Shown here one piece after another: positions 1 to 9,455 of a DNA stretch of 64,000 nucleotides. The DNA comes from CAZKGE01 sp964636405. GTDB taxonomy: Bacteria > Bacillota > Clostridia > Christensenellales > CAG-138. The notes beneath the pieces were generated by a model. It saw nothing but the letters and a program-made list of their open reading frames with translations, ran no database searches and was not told the DNA's origin. Each line of letters opens with the position of its first letter. The first letter of the stretch is position 1. Where the stretch lies: NCBI GenBank assembly GCA_964636405.1, contig CAZWSI010000011.1:3451-67450 (forward strand), in the 5' to 3' direction. The position numbers were made by a program, and so were the translations under genes.

Positions 1-568
1 CCGCGTCGGAGAGCGCAGTTTTGCAATCCGGGCACCAGTTGATGATCCGATCGCCCTTGTAGATGAGGCCCTTGTTGTACAGCTCCACAAACACCTTGTT
101 CACAGCGCGGTTACAGCCCGCGTCCATGGTGAAGCGCTCCCGCGCCCAGTCGCACGAGGAGCCCAGATAGCGAAGCTGCCGCACAATGGTCTTGCCGTAC
201 TCCTCCCGCCAGCTCCAGGCGCGTTTGAGAAAGCCCTCGCGGCCCACGTCGTTTTTGGTTAGACCCTCTTTGGCCATTTGCTCCACGATTTTGACCTCGG
301 TGGCGATGGACGCGTGATCCGTGCCGGGGAGCCAGAGCGTTTCATAGCCTCGCATGCGCTTATAGCGGATAATCGAATCCTGAAGTGTGTTGTCGATGGC
401 GTGCCCCATATGCAGCCGGCCCGTGATGTTCGGCGGCGGGATCACAATGCAGTACGGCTCCTTGTCCGGGTTCGGCTCGGCGTGAAAATAGCCGTTCCTC
501 TCCCAGCGTTCGTACCATTTGTGCTCCACCTTCTGGTGGTCGTAGTTTTTTTCCATTTCCTTTTGCAT
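1..568 (-). CDS. valS: Valyl-tRNA synthetase, N-terminal part (runs off window start)
   Basis: Charges tRNA-Val with valine in the cytoplasm. About 189 codons are inside the window, and the gene continues beyond base 1. The translation opens with the class I synthetase N-terminus and has the HIGH-type signature as HMGH inside PPPNITGRLHMGHA, followed by the family-typical LPGTDHASIATE segment. An ATG at 568 is chosen because GAAAGG lies about 9 nt upstream. A second in-frame ATG at 577 touches that site and is less likely. Expression is expected to be controlled by the T-box leader immediately upstream, as usual for valS in Firmicutes. Confidence 0.96.
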   Translation of the reverse strand, partial: MQKEMEKNYDHQKVEHKWYERWERNGYFHAEPNPDKEPYCIVIPPPNITGRLHMGHAIDNTLQDSIIRYKRMRGYETLWLPGTDHASIATEVKIVEQMAKEGLTKNDVGREGFLKRAWSWREEYGKTIVRQLRYLGSSCDWARERFTMDAGCNRAVNKVFVELYNKGLIYKGDRIINWCPDCKTALSDA

Positions 569-619
569 TGTGTCCATCCTTTCGGGTTTGAAAGACGCAT
601 CTTTCAAACTTCTCACCTC

Positions 620-659
620 AAAATACAATACGCCCGCCTCGTCAAAGGACGAAGCGGGC
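620..659 (-). terminator. T-box leader terminator of valS
   Basis: A 12-bp stem (one G-U pair) at 632-659 closes a CTTT loop and is followed on the minus strand by a T-rich tract. It lies directly after the T-box sequence, where the regulated terminator of a T-box leader belongs. Confidence 0.85.
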
Positions 660-873
660 GCTCGCGGTACCACCTTTGTTGAACGGCAGAGCCGTTCCCC
701 TCCATGCCTTAACGCGGCCCACGTGCGCGGCTAAGCGAATGCCTCACCGTGCATGCTCCGAAGCGACCTTCCGCGTTTTCTCATGCCGCCGTTTCTCTCA
801 GCCAGTGAAAACGGCTCTCTTGGGCGGAAAACGCGTACTCCTCTCCATCAACGCATCTACCATCTACTATTGC
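632..873 (-). promoter_or_regulatory. T-box riboswitch leader of valS
   Basis: The leader senses uncharged tRNA-Val and switches between antitermination and termination. The conserved T-box core AAGGTGGTACCGCG is read on the minus strand around 662-677 and is followed by the terminator. Stem I signatures are visible upstream: GAGGAGTA at about 838-845 and a GGCTGAGAGA segment. A GUC valine triplet at 765-767 lies after the arm that closes stem I and is the likely specifier codon; that assignment is inferred. The transcript should start near 873. Confidence 0.9.
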
Positions 874-879
874 TTCCAC

Positions 880-908
880 AGTTTAGTCCAAGCACAAGCG
901 CTTGTCAA
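880..908 (-). promoter_or_regulatory. valS promoter
   Basis: Perfect -35 TTGACA (903-908), 17-bp spacer, -10 TAAACT (880-885). The -35 hexamer contains the TGA stop codon of the upstream DUF885 gene. Confidence 0.8.
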
Positions 909-2764
909 GCGGTGATCTGCGCGTCCACCCAAACATCCATCCGCTCGGTGAGCAGATTGAAATAGGCCGGGCCAAGGTTGAGAAACGCCGTGAGATACGA
1001 CCTTTGGTCGAACGCGTCGCCCAAGTCGTTACGCGCGTCCCGCAGCATGGATGCAAACTGCGCGTAGCCGAGCGCGTACGGGAAGGCGTAAAAGGGCATT
1101 TCGACCGCCAGTGAATAATAGATGTCCGCATACGCCTCCATCTCCAGTGCGCCGAGGAATTCCTCCACACCCGCCTTGTCGTACATTTTATAATTGACCA
1201 GAATGCTGACCATAGCGGGCAGGAGCGTGCTGGCAATGATTTCGTTATAATAGGCCACCATGCAGGCGTCCAGCGGGAAATCGCTCTGCGCGGCCAGCAT
1301 GAACTCAACAGACAGTTGCGACCACGCCTCCGAATACCCGACAAAATGCAGGATCTGCCTCGACAGGCCCAAGTTTTCCAGCGAACGGGCATACAGATAC
1401 TGATACATGTGACCGGGATACGCCTCATGCGCGTAGGTAAAGAGCATGGTGTTGTTTGCGCTTGTGGGGTTAATCAGTATCTCGTTTTGATACCAGTCGT
1501 CCACGGATGGGATGACGTAAGCGGCGGGGTTCATCTGATTTTCCAGTTCCTCCGGCACGTCGGAGAGCGTAAGCGCATGATTCGGCATGGGCGGAAGGAT
1601 TTCGCCTGTGATGGTTTGCAGGAAGGCAAGGTCGGCCTCCGCGCTGCCCTTGGTCACGTTCAGACCGTTGACCGCGGCGTTTACATCCGAAAGCGTATTC
1701 ATGTAGGTGTACATGGATATGAGCAAATTGTACATTTCCGTGCTGAGCAGCTCCAGCGCGTCGTCCACGCTCATGTCCGTGCAGCCCTCGTCCCGCATGG
1801 CGAGCTCAAAGTAGGCAAGCGCGTCGTTGCCAAAGGCATACATACCCTCCTCCGCGCGGCAGAAGGCGGAGAGCGCTTGCAAGCCGTCGCGCAGCGTGAC
1901 ATACGCGTCGATAAACGAACCCTTGATCAGGGCTTCGTTTTGTTTTTTATACGCCTCCGCTTTTTCCGCGGTAAGCCCGGCAAGCGCGTCCACCGCTTCG
2001 TTGAAGGTGCCGATCAAATAAAAGGTATCCCGCGCGTTGATGATATCGTCGCAGTCCTGCACGATATCGGAAAGCGCGGACGCCGTCATAAACATGCCGC
2101 GCGAAGCGCGCTCCTTTTCGTAATCCAAAATCTGGCCCAGAAAGCGGGGCGTGTCTGCAAGCAACAGGAGATAATTTTCCACGTCCCGTTCGCTCTCGAT
2201 TTCGTAGAGCGCAAAGGACAGCGGCAGAGTCGAATGCACGCCGGAATAGTGCTCCAGGGGTTCATAATAGTAATCGTAGGCGTCTCCCGCCGTGCAAGAG
2301 GAGAGGTACTGCTCGAGCACGTCGTAGCTCATTTGCTCGCTCTCGGTGAGCGCCTCCCGTTCGATGGCGTGCAGCGCCTCAAGATACGTGCCATAGCGCG
2401 CGCAGGTCTCCGCGTCGGCCTCCTCGGAAAAATCGCCCAGCGTCATTTCGATCTCATTTTCATCGATGCCGTAGCGCGCGCCGTCCGCAATAAATTGGTG
2501 ATAGGTATAGCCGTCGCTGGTTACATAATCGCGGAAAAACGCCGCGTCCAGCTCCGAAAAACGCTCGCTGGCAGATTGCACGGGCGGGGGCGCAGCCGTT
2601 GGCTGCTCAGCGGACGACGCGGCCGGCGCATCCGTGACGGCGGGCTGCGGCTTAACGGTAACGGGCGTTTCAAGCGTGGGCTCCCGCTTCTTGCACCCGC
2701 ATGCAGCCAGCGCGAGCGCGAGCGACAGAAGGAGCGCAAGGGTACGAAGCATCACTTTCTTCAT
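905..2764 (-). CDS. DUF885 family lipoprotein (putative metallopeptidase)
   Basis: A 619-residue exported lipoprotein of the DUF885 family. The N-terminus has a lipoprotein signal peptide with lipobox ALAAC (Cys22), then a Pro/Ala/Thr-rich linker to about residue 65. The family's conserved HEAYPGHMYQ metal-binding-like motif starts at His446, so a cell-surface peptidase is likely; the substrate is unknown. The ATG at 2764 is chosen because GAAAGGAAG lies in front of it and the signal peptide starts there, although the frame stays open to 3130. It is the last gene of the minus-strand run from ABC-F, 20 nt after the pseudouridine synthase. Confidence 0.88.
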   Translation of the reverse strand: MKKVMLRTLALLLSLALALAACGCKKREPTLETPVTVKPQPAVTDAPAASSAEQPTAAPPPVQSASERFSELDAAFFRDYVTSDGYTYHQFIADGARYGIDENEIEMTLGDFSEEADAETCARYGTYLEALHAIEREALTESEQMSYDVLEQYLSSCTAGDAYDYYYEPLEHYSGVHSTLPLSFALYEIESERDVENYLLLLADTPRFLGQILDYEKERASRGMFMTASALSDIVQDCDDIINARDTFYLIGTFNEAVDALAGLTAEKAEAYKKQNEALIKGSFIDAYVTLRDGLQALSAFCRAEEGMYAFGNDALAYFELAMRDEGCTDMSVDDALELLSTEMYNLLISMYTYMNTLSDVNAAVNGLNVTKGSAEADLAFLQTITGEILPPMPNHALTLSDVPEELENQMNPAAYVIPSVDDWYQNEILINPTSANNTMLFTYAHEAYPGHMYQYLYARSLENLGLSRQILHFVGYSEAWSQLSVEFMLAAQSDFPLDACMVAYYNEIIASTLLPAMVSILVNYKMYDKAGVEEFLGALEMEAYADIYYSLAVEMPFYAFPYALGYAQFASMLRDARNDLGDAFDQRSYLTAFLNLGPAYFNLLTERMDVWVDAQITA

Positions 2765-2784
2765 GGTGTTTCTTCCTTTCCGAA

Positions 2785-3723
2785 TCAAGTTCGATAGAGG
2801 GCCTGGATCTCCTCGGCATTCGCCGCGCAGCCAAGCCGCGCAAGCGCCTGCGTAAAATAGGGCGGCAGAGGCGAATAAAAGGTACGCCCCTCCCCCGTCG
2901 TCGGGTGCGTAAAAAACAGCCGGTAGCCATGCAGCGCCTGCCCGGCAAGGCCAAGCGCGTTTGCAGGCGCGCCGTATACCCCGTCTCCCGCAAGCGGATG
3001 CTTGATATAAGCCATATGCACGCGAATCTGGTGCGTTCGGCCGGTGGCAAGCACCGCACGCACAAGCGTATATTGGCCAAAGCGCAATATCACGTTCCAA
3101 TGCGTTTCCGCCTCGCGGCCGCCGGCGCACACGGCCATGCGCTTGCGATCGGTCGGGTGTCTGCCGATGGGCGCGCGCACCTCGCCCGCGTCCTCCCGCA
3201 AATTGCCACTTACGAGCGCGAGATAGGAGCGCCCCGCCGCGTGCGTTTTAAACTGCGCGGCCAGAGCCTGATGCGACGCGTCGTTCTTTGCAACAACCAA
3301 AAGACCGCTCGTCATGCGGTCGATACGGTGCACAATGCCCGGGCGCAGCTCGCCGCCGACGCCGGAGAGATCGCGCACATGGTACAAAAGCGCGTTTACC
3401 AGCGTGCCGCTCGCGTGGCCCGGCGCGGGATGCACAACCATGCCCTGCGGCTTATCCACCACGAGCAACTCCGCGTCCTCATATACGATGGAGAGCGGAA
3501 TGGCCTCCGGCAGGGCGGCTGTCTCCACAGGCTCCGGAATGCGCAAACGAACGCTGTCTCCCTCCGCAAGCTGGGCACTTGCGCGCGCCGCCTTGCCGTT
3601 GAGCAAGACGCAGCCCTCCGCAATGAGCTTTTGCGCGCGGGCGCGGCTCAGCTCCGTTTCGGCGGCAAGAAACGCGTCGAGCCGCATGCTTCTGTCTGCC
3701 GAAAGAAAGCGGATTTCATCCAT
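2785..3723 (-). CDS. RluA-family 23S rRNA pseudouridine synthase
   Basis: Converts uridine to pseudouridine in structured RNA, probably 23S rRNA. The 312 residues comprise an N-terminal S4 RNA-binding domain (about 13-60) and the RluA catalytic domain. The active-site segment reads GIVHRIDRMTSGLL with Asp135 as catalytic aspartate; the usual HRLD is HRID here. The start at 3723 overlaps the lspA stop by 8 bases (ATGGATGA). The lspA-rluD order is widespread in bacteria. RluD or a related RluA-type enzyme are both possible, so no symbol is assigned. Confidence 0.93.
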   Translation of the reverse strand: MDEIRFLSADRSMRLDAFLAAETELSRARAQKLIAEGCVLLNGKAARASAQLAEGDSVRLRIPEPVETAALPEAIPLSIVYEDAELLVVDKPQGMVVHPAPGHASGTLVNALLYHVRDLSGVGGELRPGIVHRIDRMTSGLLVVAKNDASHQALAAQFKTHAAGRSYLALVSGNLREDAGEVRAPIGRHPTDRKRMAVCAGGREAETHWNVILRFGQYTLVRAVLATGRTHQIRVHMAYIKHPLAGDGVYGAPANALGLAGQALHGYRLFFTHPTTGEGRTFYSPLPPYFTQALARLGCAANAEEIQALYRT

Positions 3724-4213
3724 CGTTCTTTTTGTTTTGCGGAAGCGCGTCAAAAACGGAACCCTTCCTGGAAAAGAGCGCGTTGCAGACAAGCAGCGCG
3801 CAGCCGATGGTCAAGGCGCTGTCCGCGACATTAAAGACTGCGAAGTTGATGAGGCAAAAATCGAACATATCCCGCACGTAGCCCAACAGTATGCGGTCGA
3901 TGAGGTTCCCCAGCGCGCCCGCGAGCAGGAGCGAGAGCACCACGCGCGAGAAGCGCGAAAGCACCTTGCGGCCGCGAATTAAATAGAAAACGAGCGCCGC
4001 GCATACCACGATGGTCATAACGATAAAAAACCAGCGCCAGCCCTGCATGAGTCCGAAGGCCGCGCCCTGATTATGCGCGCTGGTAAAATGAAACACGCCT
4101 TTGACGACGGGTACGGAGGTTCCAAGCGGCATGAGGTAAAGATCCGTCAAGTGCTTGACAATCTGATCCGCCGCAATGATCGCGATTATGAGAATACCTT
4201 CAAGCAATAGCAT
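3716..4213 (-). CDS. lspA: Lipoprotein signal peptidase (signal peptidase II)
   Basis: Cleaves prolipoprotein signal peptides in the cytoplasmic membrane; its likely substrates include the two lipoproteins in this window. At 165 residues it has the usual length, with four predicted membrane segments. The family motifs are present: NQGAAFG (48-54), GNLIDR with catalytic Asp106, and FNVADS with catalytic Asp131. The ATG at 4213 lies only 2 nt after GGAGG, so the TTG two codons later (4207), with 8-nt spacing, may be the real start. It lies 30 nt after the transglycosylase gene. Confidence 0.96.
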   Translation of the reverse strand: MLLLEGILIIAIIAADQIVKHLTDLYLMPLGTSVPVVKGVFHFTSAHNQGAAFGLMQGWRWFFIVMTIVVCAALVFYLIRGRKVLSRFSRVVLSLLLAGALGNLIDRILLGYVRDMFDFCLINFAVFNVADSALTIGCALLVCNALFSRKGSVFDALPQNKKNDG

Positions 4214-4243
4214 ACCCTCCGCACATAACTGCCGTAACTTTCG

Positions 4244-4885
4244 TCAGTATATCACGGGCAGGGACGTTCCCGCAAGGGCGCTGCCCTCGTAAAGCGCCTG
4301 GTAGAGAGCGGTATAGTTTTCCAGCGCCGCCGCGACCTTCTTAACATAACGGTCCGTTTCGGGAAACGGAATGGAAACGAGCTTCCCGTTCTGGGCATAT
4401 GCGCCATCGGAAAGCCAACCCTCCACGCTTCCGTGCCCCGCGTTGTAGGCCGCGATCATGCAGAGCACATCGCCTTCGAAGCGATTGCGCAAAAAGCGGA
4501 TGTACCAGCAGGCAAAGCGGATGTTCGTTTCCGGATCGTACAGCGATGAAGCGTCGAAGGGTTCCTCGTCCAGCTTGCGCGCGATCCACTCGCCCGTGTC
4601 CGGCATGATCTGCATCAGCCCAATCGCGCCCTTTGGGCTTACGGCGTCCGGGTCGTTGCTGCTTTCGCATCGCATGATGGAGGTGACCAGGTACGGATCC
4701 AGCTCATATTCGGCCGCATATTGCGCAATCCACTCCGTATACGCGGTGGGATACTCCGCCAGCAAGCGCGCATGCTCGCGTTCCTTTCTCTCATAATCGA
4801 TCCATTTATATGCGATCAGGCCGATGGCCGCGAGAGTAAGCGCCAGCAGAGCGATGAGCAGCCCGTTTTTTGCGCGTACGCTCAT
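4244..4885 (-). CDS. Membrane-anchored lytic transglycosylase (SLT domain)
   Basis: Predicted to cleave the glycan strands of peptidoglycan. The 213-residue protein has one N-terminal membrane anchor (about 8-27) and an SLT/lysozyme-like domain. The catalytic glutamate is Glu74 in MRCESSNDP, followed by the typical GAIGLMQIMP and the AYNAGHG motif of the family. The ATG overlaps the coaE stop by 4 bases (ATGA), which implies translational coupling. Confidence 0.92.
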   Translation of the reverse strand: MSVRAKNGLLIALLALTLAAIGLIAYKWIDYERKEREHARLLAEYPTAYTEWIAQYAAEYELDPYLVTSIMRCESSNDPDAVSPKGAIGLMQIMPDTGEWIARKLDEEPFDASSLYDPETNIRFACWYIRFLRNRFEGDVLCMIAAYNAGHGSVEGWLSDGAYAQNGKLVSIPFPETDRYVKKVAAALENYTALYQALYEGSALAGTSLPVIY

Positions 4886-5502
4886 AGGCCCCGCCCCGTC
4901 AAAGCCGCGTAGAGCGCGTCGGTTTGTGCGTAGAGCCGGGAAAGCGTTCCGCCATTGTCAAGCACATAGTCCGCACGGGCGCGTTTCTCCGCATCCGGCA
5001 TCTGTGCGCGGATACGCGCGCGTATATCCGCCTCGTCCGCGCCGTCGCGCGCTTTTACGCGGGCGACGCGCGTCTCCTCCGGCGCGGTTACAAGCGCAAC
5101 CGCATCCGTAACCGCGTCCATTCCGCTTTCAAAAAGCAGCGGCACGTCAAGCACAACAAGCGCATCCGGCGTCTCGCACAAAATCTGCTCAGCGGAGGCG
5201 CACATGGCGTTCTTTACCTCAGGGTGAACAATCTCCTCCAGCCTTTCGCGCGCCGCTTTATTGGAAAATACAAGCGAGGCCAACGCGCCGCGGTCGATTG
5301 CGCCTTCTTTGCGCAATATTGAGGGACCGAACGCGCCGACAACGCGCGCAAAGCACGCGCCTCCTTTGTCAATCAGACGCCTCGAGACGGCGTCCGCGTC
5401 CAGTACGCGTGCCCCAAGCGCGGCAAGGCGCGCGGAGACCGTAGATTTGCCCGAGCCGATTCCGCCCGTAAGCCCCAGAATCGAAACCGTGCGTCCGCTC
5501 AT
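4882..5502 (-). CDS. coaE: Dephospho-CoA kinase
   Basis: Catalyses the last step of coenzyme A synthesis, ATP-dependent 3'-phosphorylation of dephospho-CoA. The 206 residues match the family length. A P-loop GLTGGIGSGKST lies at the N-terminus, followed by the family-typical LDADAVSR segment. It overlaps polA upstream and the transglycosylase downstream by ATGA junctions. The polA-coaE pair is common in Firmicutes. Confidence 0.96.
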   Translation of the reverse strand: MSGRTVSILGLTGGIGSGKSTVSARLAALGARVLDADAVSRRLIDKGGACFARVVGAFGPSILRKEGAIDRGALASLVFSNKAARERLEEIVHPEVKNAMCASAEQILCETPDALVVLDVPLLFESGMDAVTDAVALVTAPEETRVARVKARDGADEADIRARIRAQMPDAEKRARADYVLDNGGTLSRLYAQTDALYAALTGRGL

Positions 5503-8111
5503 TTTGTGTCGTACCAGCTCTTTCCCTGCCTGACCTCCGCCACCAGCGGCACGGACAGCGCGAGCACGCCCTCCATCGCCTCCCGCACGAGGCGCGAAAC
5601 GGCCGCGGCTTCGGCCGTCGGGCAGTCCACAATCAATTCATCGTGGATTTGCAAAACCAGTCGCGCGCGGTATCCGCCCCTTTGCAGCGCCTCATGCACG
5701 CGTACCATAGCCAGCTTGATGATATCCGCCGCGCTGCCCTGTATGGGCATGTTCATGGCGACCCGCTCGCCAAAGGCGCGCGTGTTGTAATTGCCGCTGC
5801 TTAGCTCGGGAAGCGCGCGCCTGCGGTGAAAGAGCGTTTCTGCATAGCCGCGTTCCCGACCGAGCGCGACGCTCTCCTCCATATAGCGCTTTACGCCCGT
5901 ATACCGCGCAAGGTAATTGTCAATATAAGAGGCCGCTTCCTTGACGGGAATGTTCAGGTTGCTCGAAAGGCCATAGCTGCTGATGCCGTATACGATGCCG
6001 AAATTTACGGCCTTGGCGGCGCTGCGCATTTCACCCGTAACCTCGACGGGCGGCACGCCGAACACCTCGGAGGCGGTCTGCGAGTGGATATCCGCGCCGG
6101 AAGCAAACGCGGCAATCATGCGCGCGTCCCCGCTGATATGCGCAAGCAGCCGAAGCTCGATTTGGGAATAGTCCGCGCCCACCAGCACATTGCCCGGGCT
6201 CGCAATAAAGGCGCGCCGAATCTCGCGCCCCAGCTCCGTGCGCACGGGGATATTCTGCAAATTGGGCTCCGTACTGGAAATACGGCCCGTCGCGGTTACG
6301 CACTGGTTAAAGCGTGTGCGCACGCGGCCGTCCGAGGGCGCGCGCGCGGAGAGAAGACCGTCTACAAAGCTGCTTTTCAGCTTGTAGAGAAAGCGATACT
6401 CGAGAATAAGCGGCACGACGGGATGCCCGTCCTTCAATCTCTCCAGCGTATCCGCATCGGTGGAATAGCCGGATTTGGTCTTCTTTTGCGCGGCAAGGCC
6501 CAGCTTGCCAAAGAGAATCTCTCCGAGCTGCTTGGGCGAAAGAATCTGAAAGCGCTCTCCCACCAGCTCGAAAATCTCGTCGCTCAGCGTTTGAATGCGC
6601 GCGCCAAATTCGTTTTGCAAATGAAGGAGCATCGCTTCGTCCACGCGGAAGCCCGTTTGCTCCATCTCGAAAAGCAGATCGGCGAGCGGCGCTTCCATGC
6701 GGCTGTAAAGCGCGCTCATATCCGCCTGCGCAAGCTCGGCGTTCATCGTGTCGCGGAGCGAAAAGAGCTGCGCGGCGTGCGCGTCGCTAGTAAAAAACCG
6801 CCGCTCTGATAGCGCGGCAAAGGAACCCGCCGGACGGATGGCGTTGATGAGATAATCGGCGATCATCGCGTCGAATACCGGGCCCGAAAGCGCGATGGAC
6901 TGCCGCGACAGCACATGGCGAAGCGCTTTTGCGTCAAATACCAGCTTTTCGACCCGAACGGAGCGAATAAGCGGTGCGAGCGCGCTGAAAACGGCGGCGG
7001 GTTCGATGCAGCTTGCAAACAGATCGGCGCCCTGACGGATGCGGTATATGCGCTCCGGCGAAAAAGCAAAGCTGAGCTGCCCGTCAAAGCAGAGCGCAAG
7101 CGACTTCGCGTCCTCACCGGCCTTCGCGGCGGCAAGAAGTGCCTCCTCGGTTTCAATATCCACGCACTCCGCATCGCAAGCCGTCAATTGCGGCTCTGTC
7201 GCGGCGCTTTTACCGGCCGGGAGCTTGGCTGCAATGCCGCGCAGCTCGAGCCGCAGCAGCTCCTCCCTCGCGCCCGCCATGGTTTCAGGCGTAAAGACGC
7301 AGTCCGCCAGCGTCTCGGAAACAGGCGCGTCCCGATCGATGGTGCCGAGCCAGAAGGAAAGCCTTGCGCTTGCCTCTCCCTCGCGCACGCGCTCTCCAAG
7401 CTTGCCTTTGATTGCCTCCGCGTGGGCCAGCACCCCGTCCAGCGTTTCGTATTCGGCAAGCAGTTTTTGTGCGGTCTTCTCCCCCACGCCCGGAATACCG
7501 GGGATGTGATCGGAGCTGTCGCCCATGAGCGCTTTTAGATCGCGCATGCGGCCGGGCGCGAGGCCGTAATCGGCAAGCAGTTGCGCAACGTCGTACTCCA
7601 CGGTTTCGGAAATGCCTTTTTTTGTGAGCAGCACATGCGTGCTTTCGCCGACAAGCTGCAGCGCGTCGCGATCGCCCGTAACAAGCAGCGCGGAAACGCC
7701 AGCTTCCTCCGCGCGGCGGGAAAGCGTGCCAAGAATATCGTCCGCTTCGTAGCGCGGGCATTCGCACACGCGAACGCCCATGCTTTTTAACAGACTCTTG
7801 AGCAGGGGAAACTGGGCGCGCAGCTCGTCCGGCGTTTCCTTGCGGCCCGCCTTGTAAAGCTCGTATTTTTCGTGCCGAAAGGTCGGGCCGTGCACATCGA
7901 AGGCCACGGCCAGATAATCCGGCTCGCGCGCGACAAGCTTGAGCAGCATGCTCAAAAAGCCGTGCAGCGCGCCTGTGGGCGTGCCGTCAGCCGTGGTCAT
8001 GGGCGGAAGCGCGTGAAAGGCGCGATGCAGCAGGCTGTTGCCGTCGATGGCAATCAGCGTTTTCTGCGCGTGTTCGGAGGGATTGCCCTGCTTCTGTATG
8101 GGGCTGCTCAT
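5499..8111 (-). CDS. polA: DNA polymerase I
   Basis: Repair and Okazaki-fragment polymerase, 870 residues. The N-terminal 5'-3' exonuclease domain starts at LIAIDGNSLLHRAF and includes the GDRDALQL and GIPGVGEKTAQKLL motifs. The central proofreading domain lacks a recognisable DxE pair, so 3'-5' exonuclease activity is probably lost, as in many Firmicutes homologues. The polymerase domain has motif A (DYSQIELRLLAH), motif B (around KAVNFGIVYG) and motif C (QIHDELIVD). The ATG at 8111 follows GGAGG and overlaps the upstream stop by ATGA; the frame is open further upstream but without support. Confidence 0.97.
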   Translation of the reverse strand: MSSPIQKQGNPSEHAQKTLIAIDGNSLLHRAFHALPPMTTADGTPTGALHGFLSMLLKLVAREPDYLAVAFDVHGPTFRHEKYELYKAGRKETPDELRAQFPLLKSLLKSMGVRVCECPRYEADDILGTLSRRAEEAGVSALLVTGDRDALQLVGESTHVLLTKKGISETVEYDVAQLLADYGLAPGRMRDLKALMGDSSDHIPGIPGVGEKTAQKLLAEYETLDGVLAHAEAIKGKLGERVREGEASARLSFWLGTIDRDAPVSETLADCVFTPETMAGAREELLRLELRGIAAKLPAGKSAATEPQLTACDAECVDIETEEALLAAAKAGEDAKSLALCFDGQLSFAFSPERIYRIRQGADLFASCIEPAAVFSALAPLIRSVRVEKLVFDAKALRHVLSRQSIALSGPVFDAMIADYLINAIRPAGSFAALSERRFFTSDAHAAQLFSLRDTMNAELAQADMSALYSRMEAPLADLLFEMEQTGFRVDEAMLLHLQNEFGARIQTLSDEIFELVGERFQILSPKQLGEILFGKLGLAAQKKTKSGYSTDADTLERLKDGHPVVPLILEYRFLYKLKSSFVDGLLSARAPSDGRVRTRFNQCVTATGRISSTEPNLQNIPVRTELGREIRRAFIASPGNVLVGADYSQIELRLLAHISGDARMIAAFASGADIHSQTASEVFGVPPVEVTGEMRSAAKAVNFGIVYGISSYGLSSNLNIPVKEAASYIDNYLARYTGVKRYMEESVALGRERGYAETLFHRRRALPELSSGNYNTRAFGERVAMNMPIQGSAADIIKLAMVRVHEALQRGGYRARLVLQIHDELIVDCPTAEAAAVSRLVREAMEGVLALSVPLVAEVRQGKSWYDTK

Positions 8112-9442
8112 AACGCATCCTCCGGCCGAATCAGACCGCATACCATGGGCGGTAAAGATTCCGGCGGCTTCTCCGAAATCACGATTCCGTCATAAAAGGT
8201 TTCCACCGCCTCGTCAAGCCGGGACGCATCGTTGATGTACAGCATGCACAGCGGTGTTTTAAGGTCCACAAAATCGCCCAGGCGGCGATCCATCACAAGG
8301 CCCACCGCGTGATCCACCGTGTCGCTTGCCACCGCGCGGCCCGCGCCCAGCATCTGCGCGGCGTTGCCGATATTCTTGGCGTGCATATCCACAATATAGC
8401 CCTCGCTGCGTGGGTAAAGCGCAAGCTTGCGCTTTACGCGGCAAAGCTCGCCGATCCTGTTGATGTCGATATAGCTCGCGTCGCCGCCCAGCTCCGCGAT
8501 CATTTCCTTCAGCTTTTGCAGCGCGCGGCCAGAATCCAGGGCTTGGGAAAGCATGGCTTTCGCCTCGTTTTCGCCTGCGGCAACGCCCGAAAGCAGCAGC
8601 ATCTGCGTGGCCAGCAGCATGCACACGCGGAAAAGCGGTTCGCTTTCCGGGATTCGCCCGGAGAGCAGCTCCACGGCCTCCCGCACCTCTAGCGCGTTGC
8701 CCACGGCCATGCCCAGCGGCTGGTTCATATCGGTGATCACGGCCACCACCCGGCGGCCCAGATTCGCGCCCATGCGCACCATGAGCCGTGCAAGCTCCCT
8801 CGCCTCCGCCTCGCTTTCGCAAAACGCGCCGCTGCCGGTTTTTACGTCCAGCACAATCGCGTCCGCGCCCGCTGCAAGCTTTTTGCTCATCACGCTCGAA
8901 GCGATGAGCGGAATGCTGTGCACGGTCGCGGTTACGTCGCGCAGCGCGTACATGTGCTTATCGGCCGGGTCAAGATTGGCGCTTTGCCCGATCACGGCCA
9001 GTTTGTTTTCCCGCAGCATGCGCTTAAACGCTTCGATGGATTGCTCCACCTTTACGCCCGGGATGGCCTCCAGCTTATCCAGCGTGCCGCCCGTGTGGCC
9101 AAGGCCCCGGCCCGACATTTTGGCCACCGTGCCGCCGCAGGCCGCCACCAGCGGCGCGACCACCAGCGTCGTCGTGTCGCCCACACCGCCCGTTGAGTGC
9201 TTATCCACCTTGACGCCGGGTATATCGCTTAAATCCACCACGTCGCCCGAATGCATCATGGCAAGCGTGAGGTCGGTCGCCTCCCGCTCGTCCATGCCGC
9301 GGCATACAACAGCCATCAGAAACGCCGCCATTTGATCGCTGGAAACGGAGCCCGCCACAAACGCATTGACCAAATATGCGATTTCCTCGCGACTCAGGGC
9401 CAGTGCGTCTACCTTCTTCTGTATCAAATCAACCGTTCTCAT
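8108..9442 (-). CDS. pdp: Pyrimidine-nucleoside phosphorylase
   Basis: Phosphorolysis of uridine, thymidine or deoxyuridine to the base plus (deoxy)ribose-1-phosphate; nucleoside salvage. The 444-residue protein carries the family signature KMSGRGLGHTGGTLDKLE, a phosphate-binding KHSTGG segment and VLDVKTGSGAF. The start at 9442 is set by AGGAGGG 9 nt upstream; codons further upstream have no ribosome site. It lies 13 nt after the unknown gene and is coupled to polA by ATGA. Confidence 0.94.
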   Translation of the reverse strand: MRTVDLIQKKVDALALSREEIAYLVNAFVAGSVSSDQMAAFLMAVVCRGMDEREATDLTLAMMHSGDVVDLSDIPGVKVDKHSTGGVGDTTTLVVAPLVAACGGTVAKMSGRGLGHTGGTLDKLEAIPGVKVEQSIEAFKRMLRENKLAVIGQSANLDPADKHMYALRDVTATVHSIPLIASSVMSKKLAAGADAIVLDVKTGSGAFCESEAEARELARLMVRMGANLGRRVVAVITDMNQPLGMAVGNALEVREAVELLSGRIPESEPLFRVCMLLATQMLLLSGVAAGENEAKAMLSQALDSGRALQKLKEMIAELGGDASYIDINRIGELCRVKRKLALYPRSEGYIVDMHAKNIGNAAQMLGAGRAVASDTVDHAVGLVMDRRLGDFVDLKTPLCMLYINDASRLDEAVETFYDGIVISEKPPESLPPMVCGLIRPEDAL

Positions 9443-9455
9443 TGCGTATTCCCTC

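Noticed and set aside
1316..2797. 493-codon open frame on the plus strand antisense to the DUF885 gene
   Set aside because: It lies wholly antisense to a convincing lipoprotein gene, has no ribosome site, and its Arg/His-rich translation is typical of shadow frames in GC-rich DNA.
4882..5502. Frameshift suspected from repeated 4-base gene overlaps (polA-coaE-slt)
   Set aside because: Each protein has complete family motifs and normal length; the ATGA overlaps are ordinary translational coupling.
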